Assembly: GCA_914767715.1 (NCBI GenBank)
Contig: OU612065.1
Span: 21,886,001 to 21,950,000, forward strand
Source: Membranipora membranacea
Taxonomy: Eukaryota > Bryozoa > Gymnolaemata > Cheilostomatida > Membraniporidae
Direction of reading: 5' to 3'
DNA: 64,000 bases
In this document: positions 1-10,339 of the stretch, piece by piece
Position numbering within the stretch: the first letter of the stretch is position 1
Layout: each line of letters starts with the position of its first letter
Notes under the pieces: generated by a model
Databases searched by the model: none
What the model was told of the DNA's origin: nothing
What the model saw: only the letters and a program-made list of their open reading frames with translations
Translations under genes and position numbers: made by a program

Positions 1-2
1 AT

Positions 3-84
3 ATATCATATAAGGTTATGTACCTTAAAATGTGATATTGTTCATAGTAATATGTGCATTGCGGGTAGTGTACAGGTGAGTCTT
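3..84. repeat. Duplicated 82-bp block, copy 1
   Basis: This stretch is almost identical to 8177-8258, with only a handful of mismatches. Both copies end in CAGGTGAGTCTT, which looks like a plus-strand 5' splice site. It marks a segmental duplication of about 8.2 kb in the CUB-like gene cluster. No coding frame was found. Confidence 0.8.
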
Positions 85-232
85 AAAGTTTATGTTATGC
101 CGCATACATGCAAGTGCAGTGGTCTACGAACTTAGATTGGCGCAAGACAAGAGATTGTTACGTGTAACCGCTATGTGGGTGTGTACGCTGATCAAGGACA
201 TTTAAAGGAAGAGAAACTACTACTGAGAAAAC

Positions 233-832
233 CTAAGCAGAACAGAGTATATGTATACAAGTCAGGACAACCAGCCTATGCCTATCTAAAGTGACAGAGG
301 TAGATCCACATGCTGTAGGTAGAGAAAGCTCTTGAACTGGAAGTTTATATTTTACATGCGGATTCTCTGCGTCCTTTGAGTCATAGACGTTGATTATTAT
401 GTCACAATTGCTAATGTCATGCATTGCAACCTCATCTTCGTGGTAGAGTAAGTCATAAAACTTGTACTTGAGGTACTTAGTACCCACTATGGCTAATCGG
501 CAGGTACCAAGCTGTACAGCGCTCAATCTCAGTGAAATATCTGTAGACTGAAATGGCGAAACCCACAGAGCCATCGCATCCTGGTCACTTATCTTTGCAG
601 GAGAAGTACAATTGCAGCTATCTGCATCATACAGAACAACTGAGCCAATATACAGGGAACATTTATTTCGGACACGTCCAGTACCAGAGCAGAGTTGTTG
701 GTAGGAAGAAAACACGGCTGAGAAAAGAGTTGCTGGCCACAGCCAGATAGATAAATCTTCTTTAAAAAGCGTAGTGTCTCTTGCGCATTTTGCTGGCACA
801 AAGATTGGTTCCGGAGCACTTTTTAGCCGCAT
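233..832 (-). CDS. Divergent CUB-like exon, partial gene
   Basis: An open minus-strand frame encodes a hydrophobic stretch (SIWLWPATLFSAVFSS) followed by a segment alignable to the first half of the CUB-like domain in neighbouring genes. Shared landmarks are LYDA before the first Cys, AVQLGTC, then LKYKF and a final C with NVYDS. Three cysteines fall at the family positions. A donor-like GTAAAA lies just below position 356, so the exon may end there and the last residues of the open frame may be intronic. The second CUB exon and the hydrophobic C-terminal exon are not visible between 1 and 232. It is therefore either broken or continues past the window edge. The start is uncertain: the frame is open upstream, and ATG at 832 is simply the first in-frame ATG. 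Confidence 0.5.
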   Translation of the reverse strand: MRLKSAPEPIFVPAKCARDTTLFKEDLSIWLWPATLFSAVFSSYQQLCSGTGRVRNKCSLYIGSVVLYDADSCNCTSPAKISDQDAMALWVSPFQSTDISLRLSAVQLGTCRLAIVGTKYLKYKFYDLLYHEDEVAMHDISNCDIIINVYDSKDAENPHVKYKLPVQELSLPTACGSTSVTLDRHRLVVLTCIHILCSA

Positions 833-1038
833 GAATCGCTCAGTCTTTTGCTGCACTAATTGCGTTCGTGATCCATAAAATTTTATTATGTCAAAGAATA
901 AAAGAACATTACAAAAAAATGGTTGAGGTATTGTTTCCTTGCTAAATAAGATACCAAAGCTTCTTTGTATAATTTATAACTTGTTAAAGTTCATTGTGAA
1001 AGTTGATTGAAAGGTGCAATGCTCGTAGTTAAAAAGAT

Positions 1039-1127
1039 GAGAGCTTGACAATGATAATGTGGTACCCGATTCGTAGCAAGTAAAAGTGATTTCATTGATT
1101 TGTTCAGCTTGCAGTGTAGAAGAGATG
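1039..1127. repeat. 3'-flank block shared across the cluster
   Basis: This roughly 90-bp block is closely matched at 14172-14260, and its second half is matched more weakly at 10183-10240. Each copy lies downstream (minus-strand sense) of a CUB-like gene copy, so it is probably 3' untranslated or flanking DNA duplicated with the genes. Confidence 0.75.
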
Positions 1128-1158
1128 GAAATCACAATAAATCTAGCCTCATTCACTC

Positions 1159-2927
1159 CTAATCAAAATACAGTTCATGTTCTGGTATAAAAATGAATCT
1201 TCTTTGACTGGTTACAATGAAGTCCCGTGAGGCCATGTATTGCTGTGTCTGTGCGTAATCAAAATTTATGAAGTCACAGATAAGAAAAAAAATGTGAAAG
1301 ACATCCTCAAAAATCTCTGTGATTGAATAGTATATGAGTAAGGTTATTTCTTTACTCTGTGATATTATGGAGCTCTGTTCAATGTTTCCAAATTTAATCC
1401 AAACATGGAAGGAGAGGGCAGCTAGTACGACCCATCCGGATGACATAAACTTCTCACGTCCTGAGACTAAAACAGAAACGTAAACAAAATGAAGTAATAT
1501 GAGGCAACAACATTCTTCATAAATAAGCGTACAAAAATTGCCACCAAACAGTGTCGGTCCAAGTGCTCGGACGGCTACAATGCGAGTTAGTGACATCACA
1601 TTTTCAATCAGTTGATTTCAGTGTTTGATAATGTAATGCCACTAACTCGTGTTGCGGCTCTCTGAGGTTTTGACTAGTATAGACCCTACAAATACATACT
1701 ACCAGAACCAGAACCAAACTTCTATTCCTAGAGTTGGACACTACACTACAATACAGTGATCCATCGCAAACTTCACACTCAGCTGTTGTGTCGGAAATAA
1801 ATTAATGATGGTGCCATAATTGTACAATCCTGCAGCTTTGGGTCACTATTTACCATGCCTTATATCGAGTACATGTTTCTTGCTAACAATGAAAAGACTT
1901 TTCATTCAAAAAGCCCCATGTATTATTCCCAAAGGCGCTAGAACCTGACCTTGATAAGACCCAACTAACCATCTCGCTCCCAACAATAGAAAAGCATTAG
2001 TAGATTTATTTTCATACCAAAACTTGCTTTGCCACAATACTAACCTTCTGTTACACTAATCTCAAAGTCAAAGTCAGTTCTATGCAGCGGATTCTCCAAT
2101 TCAATAACAAGAGTGGTTGAGTCCACAATCACCTCATCGTCACTGAGCTCATCTTCGCAGGTATAGTTTCGCTAAAAATTCATAAGATTAGGTTCGAGTT
2201 AAACACCTCTGCGCTATATTGTTCGGTGAGAAGGGGATTGATTGGACTCAGCGACTCGATTTAAAGAAACACGGGACATTCTCATTGTATATTGAAAAAA
2301 TTGCTTGATATTCTGATCCCAGTGTACAGTGTATAGTAACAAGAATTAGCAAGTAGGAAGTAGTTTAGTTCACTGATACACCCAAGCATTTTGATTATGG
2401 CCAGGTACCCCCAAGAGAGCTGGGGGCTGGAAGTAGAGCGCTCAATCTTGCTACCTCCATCGATCCAAAGAAGACACTCACTTTTATGACGGAATACAGT
2501 GAGAATTTTAACATGTACTCACCAGAAGTCCCACAGAATCATATATATTCAGCTTCGCGTCACAAGAAAGATTGGATACTTTCTCACGGTCCAAGGTGTA
2601 CATAACAAACCTATAACTCAACATTGGCTTTGATGTTGCCTCGACTGTCAGCTGGCATGTGCCAAGTTGGGCTGCTACATTTCTATTGTCATCTTGCTGA
2701 TGCCATACAGAAAGATCCAGGTGAAATCCATCTTCCTGGTGCAAGATAATAGCACTTCCATTACAAACCTCAGCATCATACAGGCCTTTCATAAGCCAAT
2801 ACGGTGATCGCTTGATTCTCTTAGGCTGTAGAGGGTAGTTCTTATCAACATTCTCAGTAGCGAATGCAGCACGGACCATTAAGAGCCAAGAGTGTGCGAA
2901 AAACAACAATAGTAGTAGTTGGGCCAT
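1159..2927 (-). CDS. Secreted CUB-like protein with furin-type propeptide (copy B)
   Basis: Three exons can be spliced: 2927-2523 (135 codons, donor GTGAGT), 2171-2045 (acceptor TTTTTAG, donor GTTAGT) and 1466-1159, giving about 279 residues. Residues 1-20 form a signal peptide rich in Leu. A short propeptide ends in RIKR (37-40), a furin consensus. A CUB-like domain follows with Cys55, Cys91, Cys122 and Cys140, the last in exon 2, and N-glycosylation sites at about 56, 119 and 137. Exon 3 gives SGREKFMSSG then a hydrophobic run WVVLAALSFHVW, as in copies C and G, where it ends the protein like a GPI-anchor signal. Here the stop is missing and the frame runs on for about 80 residues, so anchoring may be lost. 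The biological role is unknown; a surface or secreted recognition protein is inference. Confidence 0.75.
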
Positions 2928-3060
2928 CTCAAATCCTAGTCTTCACACAGAAAATTGAATATCAAATATATGAAACAATATCTAAAGTTTGCGATACTAT
3001 GCTCTATAGATGTTGGAATATGAATAACCTGAACAGCCAATAGTGTTCATTTGTGAGCAA

Positions 3061-3128
3061 TTCCTGTTTTAACAACCCAGTGATTGGAACAGTGAAATTA
3101 TTCGAGGTTATCATGTAAGTAGGTCAAC
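3061..3128 (-). promoter_or_regulatory. Conserved upstream block of copy B
   Basis: This block, about 135-200 bp upstream of the copy B start, is conserved before copy C (6391-6458) and copy D (11761-11829). Common elements are an ATTGG/GTTGG motif (inverted CCAAT box) and the string TCATGTAAGTAGGTCAAC. Conservation across paralogues suggests a promoter element, but it could also be duplicated neutral sequence. Confidence 0.45.
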
Positions 3129-3510
3129 AAAAAACTGTCAACAACTTTTTAAACCTATACAAAGGAAAACTATATGTAAAATACACTCAATGGACAAAAT
3201 ACATGATATATGAATATGGTTTATCAATCAATGTACATTGTTCGAATAACCTAACAATGCGCTCACTAACATTTGTCAATTAATTTGAAAAATAGCAAGT
3301 CATACGTGACTACGGCATTGTACTGTAGATGCTTGATGACAGAAAATGAAATGGTCTTCGAAAAGTAACACTAGCAATGAGACTGATGATAGTTTGAGGG
3401 CCACGATTGTCCAATTAAGCAGTCTGAGTTATCAAATATGATGAGTGGTTTCTCAGGAGTCCTGTTGAGTTTAATTATTCAACATTTGGTACCGAGAATT
3501 GTATTGTGTA

Positions 3511-4260
3511 GTGTAGATGTGTTGTGAACGAGTTTAGATGAATGTGGTTACGCGTAATGTGAATCCTAGTAGAGATTGTGAGTATGAGGAATTTTATGCA
3601 TTACATTTGCTAGTTGCCTTCTCGTGTACAAGAGAAGACTACAAAGTATCACAAATATGTTAAACAGTATGAATGAGAAGCCCTAGTTCATACATGAATG
3701 AACATGGATGATTAGGGAGAGTGAGTGAGGTATTAATAGTAAAATAAAGAGCTTAGCTCGGGGACTCTTGATCCACCAAGAGAACTGGGCACATCAAAAA
3801 TATTACTTGGAGCTGAAATATGTGGCAGCAGCACACAGATATCTAGTCACATATTCGGTATTAGATAGTATTATAACTTACAAAAAAAACAACAAGAAAA
3901 CAACAAGAAAACAACAAGAAAACAACAAGAAAACAACAAGAAAACAACAAGAAAACAACAAGAAAACAACAAGAAAACAACAAGAAAAACAATACAATCA
4001 GCTAAGTAACCAAGATGATTGTATGATTGTGTTTGCGAGTTCATATCTTGTTCTGTTTATATTTGTATATGTTTTTCTATCATGACGTTGTCTCTCACCC
4101 ATATTTTTGTCTACCTCTAGGTTCGATATCACCGTAACAGGACAGGTCGATCAGGATTAAATTACTTTGATGGTTGTCGATTCAGAGGTAGAATAGTGTA
4201 ATTCGGTGAGTTGTAAATTTATATAAATTGAGCATTAGCCATTAACTAGTTGTTAGTGTA
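3511..4260. mobile_element. Insertion, possibly solo-LTR-like
   Basis: This segment of about 0.74 kb interrupts the upstream block that is continuous in front of copies C and D (7180 and 11990 regions). The string GTGTA occurs at both junctions and could be a 5-bp target duplication. The insert contains AATAAAGAGCTTAGCTCGG, reminiscent of a polyadenylation region of an LTR. It has no coding capacity beyond the simple repeat. Class is uncertain. Confidence 0.35.
3883..3989. repeat. 11-bp tandem repeat AAAACAACAAG
   Basis: About nine to ten copies of an A-rich 11-bp unit sit inside the 3.5-4.26 kb insertion. Because 11 is not a multiple of three, all plus-strand frames stay open and produce a spurious Asn/Lys/Thr/Gln repeat peptide; it is not a gene. 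Confidence 0.9.
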
Positions 4261-4723
4261 CACCCCAAAGTGCACCATTTCGGGTGTATCAGATGCATTG
4301 GTGTTTGAACACAGATGTCATAAAATCCCAATTGGAGAATCACGACTCTTTTCAAATGGTATCTGCAGGTAATGAAAGGTTAGATATGAATCATAGGTCA
4401 GAGGTCAACAAGTTGCCTTGAACTATTCTTTATTAACTCTTTCAAGCCAAAATTCTTTGCTGGTTAATGTGCACGCAAGAACTCTCCAATATTGATATAT
4501 GTTGGTCATCATCTAGTGAGGGAGCCAACTGGTGTTTGGTCTCATTCACAAGAAACGAAAAACACCAACATCTGACTGCCTACATAGCAGGCGGGTTGTA
4601 CAATTTATTGTCATTCTAGAGATCATTGTGTTTGCATAACCCTTCATGAAGTCACAGATTGTCCAAGCAGTCCTCTGTGATCAGATTGAATATAATTGAG
4701 CTCTGTTAGTTTTCAAATACAAT

Positions 4724-6262
4724 CTAACCATGTAAGGTGAGGGCAGCTAGTACAACCCATACTGATGACATAAACTTCTCACGTCCTGAGGCTAAAACAG
4801 AGATGGAATCAAAATGAAGTAATATGAGGCAACAACATTCTTCAAAATCAATGTATAAAAAATAGTTCCGGTCGGAGTGCTCAGACGGGTGCAATGCGAG
4901 TGAGCGGTATGACATTATCAAAAACTCAATTTCTGTGTTTGATAAGGTAATGCCACTGACTTGTGTTCTAGAGTAGGACACTACACTACAATACAGTGGT
5001 CTATCGAAAATTTCATTCTTAGCTGTTATGTCAGAAAGAATTTCTCGATGGTGCCATAATTGTACAATCCTTCAGCTTTGGTTCACTATTCACCATGTCT
5101 TTTATCACGTACATGTTTATTGCTAGAGACCAAGAAACTTTCTAATTCAAAAAGCCCCATGTTTTATTCTGAAATTCTGAGGCTTCGAAACCTGATCCTG
5201 ATAAAACACAGCACACCATCACGCCGCCCAGATAGTAACCCATAGACAAAACATATCTATGTCTATGACGTAACCACCATTTAATGACAATAGAAATAGA
5301 TCAGTAGTGTGATAAATAAGAGTAGATTTATTTGGATATCAGAACTAACTTAATATAATTCCTTACATTCCGTTATAAGAATCTTAAAGTCAAAATCTTT
5401 TCTATGCAGCGGATTCTCCAATTCAAAAACCAGAGTGGTCGAGTCCACAATCACTTCTTCTTCACTGAGCTCATCTTCGCAGGAAAAACTTCGCTGAAAA
5501 GTGAAAAGCTTAGGATTCAGTTAAACACTTCTGTGTTATACTGATCGGGGGAGAGCTTGGGATTGGACTCTGTGACAAGATATAAAAAAACATAAAACCG
5601 ATGAACTTACATAATGTTAAAAAAATACAGTTAGGTTTCAATGAGCAGTGTGTAGTAGCAAGATTGGCGAGTAGGAAGTAAACACTTAATGAAATATTTA
5701 ATGAACTGTTTAGTTTAGTTTAGTTTAGTTCACTGATACACCCAAGGGAGCTGGGGGCTGGCAGTAGAGCGATCAAGCTGGAAAGATCCATCGGTCGAAA
5801 GAAGACGGATTCAGATACACACTAGTATGGCAGAATACAGTGAGCGTTTAAACGCTTACTCACCAGAAAACCATCAGAATCATATATGTTCAGTTTCGCT
5901 TCACAAGAGAGGTTGGATACTTTTGCTGAGTCCGGTTCTCTAAACTGGTAACTCAACTTTTTCCTTGATGTTGCCTCAACTGTCAGCTGGCATGTGCCAA
6001 GCTGAGCTGCTTCATTTCTACTATCTTCTCCTTCTTGCTGCCACACAGAAAGATATAGATGACTTCCATGTCTTTGGTGCAAATCAACGGCAGTTCCATT
6101 ACAAACATCCACCTCATACAGCTGCTCCCCAAGTACATAAGGTGATCGCTTGATTCTCTCACGCTGCAGTGAGTAGTTCTCGTAACTCTGACTAGCTAAT
6201 GCAGCACAGACTGTTAAGACAAAAGAGTGTGCGAGAAATAGCAGTAGCAGTAGTTTGGCCAT
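4724..6262 (-). CDS. GPI-anchor-type CUB-like protein with furin-type propeptide (copy C, intact)
   Basis: This is the cleanest member of the cluster: exons 6262-5864 (133 codons), 5493-5367 and 4791-4724, all with canonical AG/GT borders and phases 0 then 1, giving 197 residues. Features in order: signal peptide 1-20; propeptide ending RIKR (36-39); CUB-like domain with Cys54, Cys91, Cys120 and Cys138 and motifs AAQLGTCQLTVEATS and LENPLHR; then SGREKFMSSV and a terminal hydrophobic run ending TLHG and stop. A small-residue patch, short spacer and terminal hydrophobic stretch with no cytosolic tail match a GPI-anchor signal. The start ATG lies directly after GATTTTGAG, as in copy B. I infer a protein displayed on the outer cell surface after furin-type processing. 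The ligand is unknown. Confidence 0.85.
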
Positions 6263-6390
6263 CTCAAAATCCTAGTCTTCACACAGAAAATTGAAAACAA
6301 AGATCCAATGGTTTGCAATAGGAATAGTTTGCTTTATAGATAGTTGAATATGAATAAACTAAGTAGCCAATAGTTTTCACTTGCAAGCAC

Positions 6391-6458
6391 TTCCTGCTTT
6401 AACAACCAAAAGGTTGGAACAATAAAATTATTTGAGGCTATCATGTAAGTAGGTCAAC
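6391..6458 (-). promoter_or_regulatory. Conserved upstream block of copy C
   Basis: This is the counterpart of 3061-3128 and 11761-11829. It carries AAGGTTGGAAC and then TCATGTAAGTAGGTCAAC, about 130-195 bp before the copy C start. Confidence 0.45.
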
Positions 6459-7179
6459 AGGAAAAACTGTTAACCTTATACAACATAGAACTAGAAGTAA
6501 AATACATTCAATCAGATTTTAAATAATACCATAACACACGATATGAATAATTATTTATCAATGTATTAGGTTCGGATCACTTCTTGCGTGTCTAGCTAGA
6601 GTTGTTGATTGACTACAACAGAAAGCATGATGTGTGCTTTTTTGGGAAGATACACATGAGCCTTTTTTTCACAGAGACTACAACCATGTAGTTTAGATGC
6701 ACCTTAATGACAGAAAATGTCATCGTCTTCTAAAGGCAGCACTAGCATTGAGACAGATGATAACTTGAGGGCAACGATCACAGACATTGATACATAGATG
6801 CCTAACCAGTATTTGCGGCTTTTGTTATTACTGGTTAACCACAATCAGTGGTAGGGATAGCCTGTTATCTTGATAAATTTTAACGTCCAGAAAAAAATCC
6901 AGTAACATTCAGATAGTAGTAAGGATAGCGGGTTAGTTTTTCAGCTAGTCCATAAATTTCATTCTTGAAAGAAACCCTACCACTAATTTCTTATATACAG
7001 GCGATTGGCGAAAAGTGGGAAGACTCCCAAGAGCGGTCTAGGTTTCTTTTGGCTCTATTTCTATGGCAACGATGCTCCAATTAGGCAGTCTGAGCAATCA
7101 AATGATAATTTTTATTCTCAGGGGTGCTGCTGAGTATAATTCTCGAACAGCTGATTTGGTATCAACTTTTATATTTGTG

Positions 7180-7560
7180 TAGTGTAAACGCATGGATGCC
7201 ATAGATGCCATAAAAACCCTATCAGAGTATTAGGGCTTTATTCAGATGTTGTGCATAAGTTGGCTCATCATCTTCTTGAACAGCATCTAGAAGCTCACCA
7301 TTAAAACTGACCCAGAGATACAAAATTTGGGACTAGGTATTTGAAAGAACAATTGATCATAATATTCTCAGCATTTTGTTGTTTACTTGCTAGGTGTTGT
7401 CCCCTCTTATGCCATGAGAGCACAATTACTAATTACATGCATAATAACTCTTTGTCTGTTTGGGAGGTGCATGCAAGGTCTGTCAAGTCAACATGGATCC
7501 TGCTGGAAATCATTATCCCATATGTAAATCCCACCAGGGGTTCGACTAATGTTTAGAAGC
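7180..7560. repeat. Far-upstream block of the CUB-like genes, copy 1
   Basis: About 380 bp is closely similar to 11990-12410, and a shorter stretch recurs at 13365-13530. Landmarks are TTGGCTCATCATCTTCTTG and TGTCCCCTCTTATGCCATGA. Each lies upstream of a CUB-like gene (C, D and E), showing that units of gene plus about 1.3 kb of 5' DNA were duplicated. Confidence 0.75.
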
Positions 7561-8176
7561 AATATGTCTATTCCTCGTTGCTCAAATGTAATCTTGACGT
7601 GCTAGAAATTAATTCCAGACTGTTAAACAGTCATGTACTAATGGATTTATTATCTGAATTCTGAATTGATACTCATCAGGTAGACTAAGTGACTATCTGT
7701 AAAACAGAGCAAGTGGGAAAAAAAGCTGCTTCGCAGAGAAGATTTCTAAATGTCTTTTAAGTGCATCTAAATGTCTTATGTCTGCAATATGTTTCTAAAG
7801 TTCAATCCTACGAGGATTATGTTTGCAATGATTTGCTTCAGCTTCAATTCCTCCTTTTTCACATGGCCACATTTGTCAAGATACATTGGTCGGTGATTAT
7901 AATAAAATATAAATATATATATATATACAAAAAAAAGATGGTCTGCTCATCACAACCACTATATAGTTTGATATTTATGTGGTTTTAGCTTTGAGAACAG
8001 CCTAATCAGGTTTGTGTTTTTGAAGGCAAAAACCAGTAGGTTGCACGATAAGGCTAGATTGATTCTTTATGAAAACGCAGACATTGGGGCGATAGTTGAA
8101 AACCTAACCGGTGATATATGATCTGATTCAATAGTCTGGAGAAGCATTGAAAATAACGATAAAAGACCTGTACCAC

Positions 8177-8258
8177 ATATCATATAAGGTTATGTACCTT
8201 AAAATGTGATATTGTTTATAATAATATGTGCATTGTGAGTAGCGTACAGGTGAGTCTT
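8177..8258. repeat. Duplicated 82-bp block, copy 2
   Basis: This is the counterpart of 3-84, with a few substitutions. The rest of 7565-10180 contains no exon I can support. It is AT-rich, with a short TA microsatellite near 7915. Confidence 0.8.
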
Positions 8259-10339
8259 GAGGATATAGATAAATGGGTTGTAGTAATAATCCACAAAGAT
8301 TCAGTTTTGTGTTTATGATAAATACATGTGTCCATATCCATTTACAAAATGTTTCTTCTTAAAAAAGAAGAAATGGCTAAATACCAGCCCTTAATTCAAA
8401 TAAATAAGCATTGGAAAACCAGCTGAGGGTGTTGGTCACCTTATTTACATTTTTTAAATGGTATTTACCAGGAAAGTACAAATGGTCAAGGTATTGTTCT
8501 TTGCTAAACATGTATGATTCATAACTAGTTAAAGTTCATTGGTGTAGTGTTTTCGGATGTTATTATTAAAATTTCATTAATCCAGTTCCGTTAACTTACT
8601 GCCAATCTAACCATAGCCACAGCGCATAACCACAGAGAGAATCATCTATTCAACTCAATGTTTTCATAGCCGAATCATCCCTCCAAGCTGTTACTCTTTG
8701 ATCCCTCATAAAACCCATTATATCCAAAGAATAACAAACATTTTTACCTGATTCACTACATTTACCTGATTCACCAAACCCCCTTTGTGTTGTCACATAT
8801 TGCGATAGCGATGGGGCCCGCATTTTATCTATTATTCTCAGCACTTGTTTTTGCCTTTTTTACTGTAAATTGAAATGCTTGGTCAAAGTACCTTATTCGA
8901 GCTTAAATCCTCAGAGAACGAGGTAATAATTTTACATGTTGTTTCTTCGTTTAAATCCATGATATACAAACTGTACATGGTTTAGAGTTCATATTTTATG
9001 CTAACTCTCTCCTGGAAAGGGTGACAGAGGTATGTTTATATCAATTTTACCTTTTATCATAGCAACACATCATCTAAAAACTTGATATTGATTTAAACAA
9101 ACTTGCATTTTTACCATGACAAATGGCATTTCAATTTCAATGTTTTATGTATAACCACTTGAATCATGCTAACCACACGTTATCAATATTTTAATCAATT
9201 TTATATAAAATTGTAGTTTTACGGTGTCAACGGTTTACACAAATAAACTAATATAAAATGCACCCGTTAGAAACTCGATCAATAATCTAGGAGGGCAGTT
9301 ACAATTGTGGTAAAGTTTACCTATTCATAGTTAAACAGACAAACCAAGTTAGGTACACTATAACATAAGTAGACACAATGTAATTTGTTATATCAAGAGA
9401 TATCTATCTTGTATCACTAGGTTCAAGGGCTGATCCAGGATATTTTGAGTTTTTGCAGCATGATTATGTATTGTATTGATGAGGTAAATAATGAGCAGTT
9501 TTTGTGTCATTCAATATACCAAGTAACACCACCTTCATTGCTCAATCCGCAAGCTGAAGAATTTATGTGAATGAGTAATTTAAAACAAAGCCTGACCTGA
9601 CCATGACCGTAATTTAAGAAAAGAAAACTTGATATCATTCGCTTAACCTTTACGCTTCATCTATATTACTTTATAGATTTTGAGAATGCTTGACATGAGT
9701 AGTCAGCTGTGTTCAGTTGAGAACAACTTAATCACCCAGTTACCTTGAACAATAAAATAGGTTTAAGTTTGGTGTTTATTATTATAAGTTTTATTGTTGA
9801 CATTTTTATGTTAGTTTGTATTATTTCAACATCAAAAAACTATTAACAACATTTTGACCTTATAAAGCGTAAGTAAGCCTAGACATGAATAAAACCAAAC
9901 CAGAAAAATGACAAAAATAACGCGTTCTGGTAGAAATTTGATTATCAATCTTCACTGCAAATATTTATAAGAAAAACTGGGTTTGTGTTTGGTCATAGCC
10001 TACTTTACAAAGTAAATGGCATGGCCATTGCAAACACTAATATGCCACCTATGTGGTTTAGCCCTGAGATCGTATGACTGGTGTTTCGTCTTGTTCATAT
10101 AAAAAAACCACCAGAAGGCCGCAGAGCCAGGTTTTATGTCGCAACAGTAAGATGTTTAAACTGACTGTGCTACACAACTCTTAGCAAGTAAAAGTGATTC
10201 CATCGACTGAATCAGCTTGGATTGATATTGAATTGCAAAGCTCAATAAATCATGGCTCTTATTTTCATTCATTAAATTGCAAATTGCAGTACCTGATTGG
10301 CTACATAGCAGACCTGTATTGCCATTACATGTTGCCGTT

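Noticed and set aside
3883-3989. Possible CRISPR array
   Set aside because: Units are 11 bp with no spacers and the context is eukaryotic.
3768-4085. Plus-strand frame with Asn/Lys/Thr/Gln repeats
   Set aside because: It is produced by the 11-bp A-rich tandem repeat, which keeps all frames open; no splice or family support.
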